A stretch of DNA of 64,000 bases from an uncultured Lentisphaeria bacterium (GTDB lineage Bacteria; Verrucomicrobiota; Lentisphaeria; Victivallales; UBA1829): the NCBI GenBank assembly GCA_905197955.1, contig CAJKAR010000012.1, positions 1 through 64,000 of the forward strand, written 5' to 3'. Made by a program: the position numbers and the translations under genes. Numbering within the stretch: position 1 is the first letter of the stretch; each line of letters opens with the position of its first letter. The notes below the pieces were generated by a model. The model did no database searches. It worked only from the letters and a program-made list of their open reading frames with translations, and was not told the origin of the DNA. Shown in pieces: positions 60,424-64,000 of this stretch.

Positions 60424-62773
60424 TCCAGAACTCCTTGTCCGTCAGGACGTGCGGTTTGCGCTGCTGCGGACTTTCCTTTTTGATTTTGATGTTGTCCTCG
60501 AAATCGTTAAGGGCGCGGAGAGCGTCGTTATAGCGGGCGATGAGCTCCTCGACCTTGTTGCGTTCGTTGACGATGTAACCGGTGACGAGAACGAGGATTT
60601 CGGTGCGGGAGACGGAGGCATCGGTTGATCCGAGCAGTCTGTTCAGCACCGGGATCTGGTTGATGATCGGAATGGAGCTGAGGGAGTCGTTTTTATTTTC
60701 CTGAATCAGTCCGCCGAGGATCATGGTTTTTCCGTGAGCGATGGTCATGGAGGTTTCGACAACGCGCTGATCGATGTTCGGGTTTGGATTTTCCGCGGTG
60801 ACAACGGAGTAGTCAACGCTGGAGAGTTCCTGTTTCACATCCAGAGAGATCAGGTCGTTGCTCGTGATTTCCGGCGTTACCGTGAGGATGATTCCGGTAT
60901 CCTGATATTCGAAGTTGTAGGTGATGTTGCCGTCGCCGGAGTTGGAGTTGACCAGCGATTGCGTGCGAACGGAAACCTGGCTGCCGACATTGATGGTTGC
61001 TTCCGTATGGCTTGACACCAGAAGCTGGGGACTGGATACCACTTTGATGTTGCCGTTTCCTGCGAGTGCGCGGATGTAGGCAAATTTATTGTCGGGGTTG
61101 TCCGGATCGGAAAGAAAGTACGTGAAGCCATCCTGTTTACTGACGTTCTTTGTGACATTTCCGAGTTCATCGGTGGTTGTCGTGGTGGATGGGGTCGTCA
61201 GATTGGTATAGTTCGTGCCGATCAGGGAGTTGTTGCCGCCGATTTTTGTCTGTCCGGAGAGCTCAAGTCCGAACTGTGTACTTTCCGTAAGCGAGACTTC
61301 GACCACGAGAACCTGAAGAAGTACCTGGGCAGGAACTACGTCGAGACGGTTCAGAAGGGCTTTGATGGAGGCATAGGTCCGGGGGGTGGTGCGAACGACA
61401 AGACGGTTTAGAACTCCATCGGCAAAGACGCGTACCGGGGTGTCGAAGACATTGGAGTTTTTGTCGGTTTGGGTGTTTTCGACATTATTGATTGCGGCTG
61501 TCGGATTGTTCCTATTCTGGTTTGTGGTTCTGTTCCGGTTGTTGTTTACGGTGGAGGTTAGTGTATCGGTTCGGGTATTACCGGTGGTGGTGTCGATGGT
61601 GAGACTGGCTCCCTGGGTATCGTACAGAACTGAGAGCGCCTGTGCGAGTTGTGCCGCTTTGGTGTGGCGGACTTTGTAGACGAAGACGCGTTCCTGATCA
61701 AGGGAGTCGGAACTGTCGAGGAGATCGACCCACTGTTCGATTTCCTGGATTGCCTCATCGGTTGCGGCGGAGACGACGATCAGCTGAAGACGGTCGAGTC
61801 CGGTGAGCTGGATGGAGCCGGGTTGTTCCGCTTTATCGGTTGTCTGGAGGACGTTGAAGCCGAGGACGGGGAGGACGGTTTTCAGTTCTTCGGTCAGTTT
61901 ACTGGGAAGGATGTTGGCGCATTTGATGACTTTCCGTTTCCAGTTGCTTTTTCCGCTGCGGTCGATGATTTCGAGGAGCTGCTTGATTTTCGGCATGTTG
62001 GCACGGTCGTCGGCGACCATGACGGCGTTCGGACGGGTGAGTTCGACGCAGATGCTGTCTTTGCCGAGAAAGGGTTTGATCTGGTTCATGACATCTTTTG
62101 CGGTGGTGTTTTTCAGCGGATAGTAGAAGAGTTCGCCGGATCCGTCGCGTGCGAGACGGGAGTCGGACTGGCGTGCGAGCTTGGAGAGGGCGACAATGCG
62201 GAGGAGTGTGCCATCCACCGTGACACCGGCTCCGGAAAGATTCAGCATGCGGTCGAAGGTGTTCCAGAGTTCTTTACGGGTCATTTTCTGGTCGATGTTC
62301 AGGGTGACGACTCCCTTGAGGTCGCTGTCGGCGAGGAAATTGAAGCCGAGTGTATCGGCAAAGAAGGGAATCACATCAAGCAGGGGGGCGCTGTTGAAGA
62401 CCAGTTTGACATCGAGTTCCTCATCGCCGTTGAGTATGATGAAATCGTCATAGAAATGGAGAGGATCCTTCTTTTTTTCTTCCGGCGGCTGAATGGCTTT
62501 TGTCGGCAGTTTTTTGATTTTTTCCTGAAGCTTGGAATCATTTTCCTTTGCGTCGGTTTTGACGAGTTCCTGCTCTGCGGTTTCCTCCGCGTTGGGATGT
62601 TTCGGGACGATCTCCTTTTCCTTATGGAGGAAAGCGAACAGGTCTTCCGGTTTTTCCTCTTTTTTCTCTTCCTGTTTCGGGGAGGCGCAGGATCCGAGCA
62701 GGGAGGCTGCAAAGAGAAGAAGCGCGAGCCGAAGCATTTTCCGGAACGATGTGTTGAGCTGACCGAGTTTCAT
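60413..62773 (-). CDS. gspD: Type II secretion secretin GspD (lipoprotein)
   Basis: A 786-residue secretin with a lipobox L-L-G-S-C (Cys29), N-domains (about 110-480), and the secretin domain with V-P-A-Q-V-L-L-Q-V-L-V-V-E-V and M-I-L-G-G-L-I-Q-E. A polar linker rich in N, T and R (about 400-450) separates them. Lipidation suggests self-targeting to the outer membrane without a separate pilotin. Confidence 0.95.
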   Translation of the reverse strand: MKLGQLNTSFRKMLRLALLLFAASLLGSCASPKQEEKKEEKPEDLFAFLHKEKEIVPKHPNAEETAEQELVKTDAKENDSKLQEKIKKLPTKAIQPPEEKKKDPLHFYDDFIILNGDEELDVKLVFNSAPLLDVIPFFADTLGFNFLADSDLKGVVTLNIDQKMTRKELWNTFDRMLNLSGAGVTVDGTLLRIVALSKLARQSDSRLARDGSGELFYYPLKNTTAKDVMNQIKPFLGKDSICVELTRPNAVMVADDRANMPKIKQLLEIIDRSGKSNWKRKVIKCANILPSKLTEELKTVLPVLGFNVLQTTDKAEQPGSIQLTGLDRLQLIVVSAATDEAIQEIEQWVDLLDSSDSLDQERVFVYKVRHTKAAQLAQALSVLYDTQGASLTIDTTTGNTRTDTLTSTVNNNRNRTTNQNRNNPTAAINNVENTQTDKNSNVFDTPVRVFADGVLNRLVVRTTPRTYASIKALLNRLDVVPAQVLLQVLVVEVSLTESTQFGLELSGQTKIGGNNSLIGTNYTNLTTPSTTTTTDELGNVTKNVSKQDGFTYFLSDPDNPDNKFAYIRALAGNGNIKVVSSPQLLVSSHTEATINVGSQVSVRTQSLVNSNSGDGNITYNFEYQDTGIILTVTPEITSNDLISLDVKQELSSVDYSVVTAENPNPNIDQRVVETSMTIAHGKTMILGGLIQENKNDSLSSIPIINQIPVLNRLLGSTDASVSRTEILVLVTGYIVNERNKVEELIARYNDALRALNDFEDNIKIKKESPQQRKPHVLTDKEFWNAL

Positions 62774-62825
62774 TTCCTGATTCCTGTTTTATAGTTCCTT
62801 ATGGATGTTATTGTTTTTCAACTTG

Positions 62826-63680
62826 TTATCTGCCGCGGGCTCGTGTATTTCCGCGCGAATTGGAGGGGGCCGGCGGGGCGGGAGGCCGACGGTTTTCGCG
62901 CATCATCCGCATCATCTGCATATTCTGCATGAACTGCATTCGCTGCATATTCTGCATAATCTGCATGAACTGATTTCCTCGGTTTGTGCGGCGGTTCTGG
63001 TTTTTCGCGGTCTGAGGCGCGTTCTGGGAAGCGTCGAGGAGTTCCAGTTCGAGTTTGTCGCTGCCGCGTTTGAGGGTCACTTTGTTGTAATTGACCTCTG
63101 TGAGCGTGTAGCCGTTGCTGAGGGTTTCGCCGAGCCGGACATACTGTTTGTAGACAACCGGAGTCTGTGTATTGCGGTAGGAAATGCCGTGAGCGGTGCG
63201 GATGTTCCCGTTGAAATTTCTTCCGCCACGGGCTCCGGCGGGGATGTTTCTTGCGTGATTGGCAATTCCCATCTGACGTCCGGCCGGTCCTCCCTGGAAT
63301 CCGCCCATGAAGCCCCACTGGTTCCGATTGTTGCCGGAGGATTTCTGGAGAATGATCGCGCCCGCGCTTGTGCCGACTGTGAATGTGCCGACAAGCGAGA
63401 GTTCCACTCTGGCATTTCCTCCGCCCGGAACGTTTGCATTCGGACAGCGGTCCTGATTGAAGATATTCTCTTCGATCAGGGATGCGATCGGATCTTTGAT
63501 TTCGACCCGGGGCTGTTCTTTTTTCTGAGGTCTTACGGCTGGCGGAGTCTTTTTCTGCGTCGGTTTTTTGACAGAATATTCCACTTTGGCTCCGCCTGCG
63601 ATTGCGCCGAACTGTTTTGCCGCGCTCCAGACCACCAGTGCCGCAAGAATAATATTAATTGTAATCAGAAGGGATTTCAA
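62826..63680 (-). CDS. gspC: GspC-like type II secretion protein with Met-rich tail
   Basis: A 284-residue inner-membrane protein: one N-terminal helix (about 3-22), then a GspC homology region (I-E-E-N-I-F-N-Q, L-S-L-V-G-T-F) and L-G-E-T-L-S-N-G-Y-T-L-T-E-V, as in GspC/PilP-type proteins linking the platform and secretin. The C-terminal tail carries an M-Q-x repeat (F-M-Q-I-M-Q-N-M-Q-R-M-Q-F-M). It is read from a TTG at 63680 with AAGGAGG 6 bases upstream, overlapping the previous stop as TTGA. Confidence 0.78.
   Translation of the reverse strand: MKSLLITINIILAALVVWSAAKQFGAIAGGAKVEYSVKKPTQKKTPPAVRPQKKEQPRVEIKDPIASLIEENIFNQDRCPNANVPGGGNARVELSLVGTFTVGTSAGAIILQKSSGNNRNQWGFMGGFQGGPAGRQMGIANHARNIPAGARGGRNFNGNIRTAHGISYRNTQTPVVYKQYVRLGETLSNGYTLTEVNYNKVTLKRGSDKLELELLDASQNAPQTAKNQNRRTNRGNQFMQIMQNMQRMQFMQNMQMMRMMRENRRPPAPPAPSNSRGNTRARGR
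62899..62972. repeat. CTGCAT-rich short repeats in gspC
   Basis: Irregular 6- to 9-base repeats (CTGCAT, CTGCATATT, CTGCATGAA) encode the Met/Gln-rich tail of the GspC-like protein, suggesting slippage-prone DNA. Confidence 0.65.
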
Positions 63681-64000
63681 AGGAGACCTCCTTTTCCGTT
63701 TTTGGAATCGGCATTTTCCACTGGATCATAGACAATGACGCGGAGGGTTCCGTTGAGCATGAGTCTGGTATCCGCCGCGGTGGAGGAGGGACTCGCCAGA
63801 TTCGTGGTTCTGACCGTGGTCGATGTGTTCGGCCGGAAGCGCCGGAATGCAACATTCATCGTGATTCTTCTCCAGCTGACCGCCGGTTTCAGTTCCCGGA
63901 TTTTCCCGAGAAAGCGGACGATATTCTCGAATGGAGCGGAGGTGGAAATATCCATTTCGGCAAAATAGAGGTCATTGTTGATGTTCGACGTGCGGACGGA
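63677..64000 (-). CDS. PilO/GspM-like protein, partial (runs off the window)
   Basis: The reading frame is open to the right edge of the window; only the C-terminal 107 residues are seen. The segment F-E-N-I-V-R-F-L-G-K-I-R-E-L-K-P-A-V-S-W, followed by a final beta strand L-M-L-N-G-T-L-R-V-I-V-Y, fits PilO/GspM-type inner-membrane assembly proteins. The stop overlaps the gspC start. It is the first gene of the secretion operon visible here. Confidence 0.6.
   Translation of the reverse strand, partial: SVRTSNINNDLYFAEMDISTSAPFENIVRFLGKIRELKPAVSWRRITMNVAFRRFRPNTSTTVRTTNLASPSSTAADTRLMLNGTLRVIVYDPVENADSKNGKGGLL

Overview
The window reads as chromosomal DNA of an anaerobic, glycan-degrading bacterium of the Verrucomicrobiota/Lentisphaerota side of the PVC group, most like a gut-type Victivallis relative. 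This placement is inference. It rests on three things: many prepilin-type proteins (three with the H-X9-DG signature) sitting beside glycoside hydrolases, a cassette resembling the Verru_Chthon pseudopilin cassettes, and an oxygen-independent (class III) ribonucleotide reductase. No rRNA, tRNA, CRISPR array, insertion sequence or phage gene was seen. Almost the whole window is coding.

Layout. 0.1-7.6 kb: a secreted sialate O-acetylesterase, an H-X9-DG pseudopilin and a large secreted clan-A-like glycoside hydrolase, with a divergent AraC regulator. 7.8-11.1 kb: a TRL-like lipoprotein, an SMP-30/gluconolactonase, tsaB and two small membrane proteins. 11.2-16.7 kb: a GntR regulator whose stop codon overlaps the start of a pseudopilin gene, followed by two secreted carbohydrate-active proteins. 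17.0-19.3 kb: rhaA and a divergent AraC regulator. 19.4-22.4 kb: a glycosyltransferase-like protein, prfA, rpmE and a HIT hydrolase. 22.4-28.2 kb: a second GntR-pseudopilin module with an Asp-box (BNR) protein and an NPCBM-like protein. 28.5-31.7 kb: the class III ribonucleotide reductase locus. 31.8-38.8 kb: LacI, AraC and GntR regulators, a GH20 hexosaminidase and gdhA. 38.9-44.5 kb: a SIMPL protein, hom, lysC and a homocysteine methyltransferase/MTHF reductase fusion. 44.6-50.2 kb: an AT-richer Verru_Chthon-like pseudopilin cassette. 50.5-54.3 kb: yggS, cysE, yicC and an SDR oxidoreductase. 54.5-64.0 kb: a type II secretion operon (gspK-J-I-H-G-F-E-D-C plus a partial PilO/GspM-like gene running off the window), on the minus strand.

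How it fits together. The hydrolases and esterases carry signal peptides, and each of the three loci that holds them has its own pseudopilin-like gene and transcription factor. A full type II secretion system, the usual exporter of folded enzymes, lies in the same window. The likely theme is regulated export of enzymes that deconstruct host or dietary glycans (hexosamine, rhamnose and O-acetylated sugars), on an anaerobic core metabolism.

The most striking observation is the ribonucleotide reductase. The nrdD reading frame stops in the middle of its C-terminal zinc motif. The missing half, with the glycyl-radical loop, is encoded 64 bases downstream in another frame as a separate 52-residue ORF with its own ribosome binding site. 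Two NrdR-box-like palindromes 30 bp apart precede nrdD, and a terminator closes the pair.
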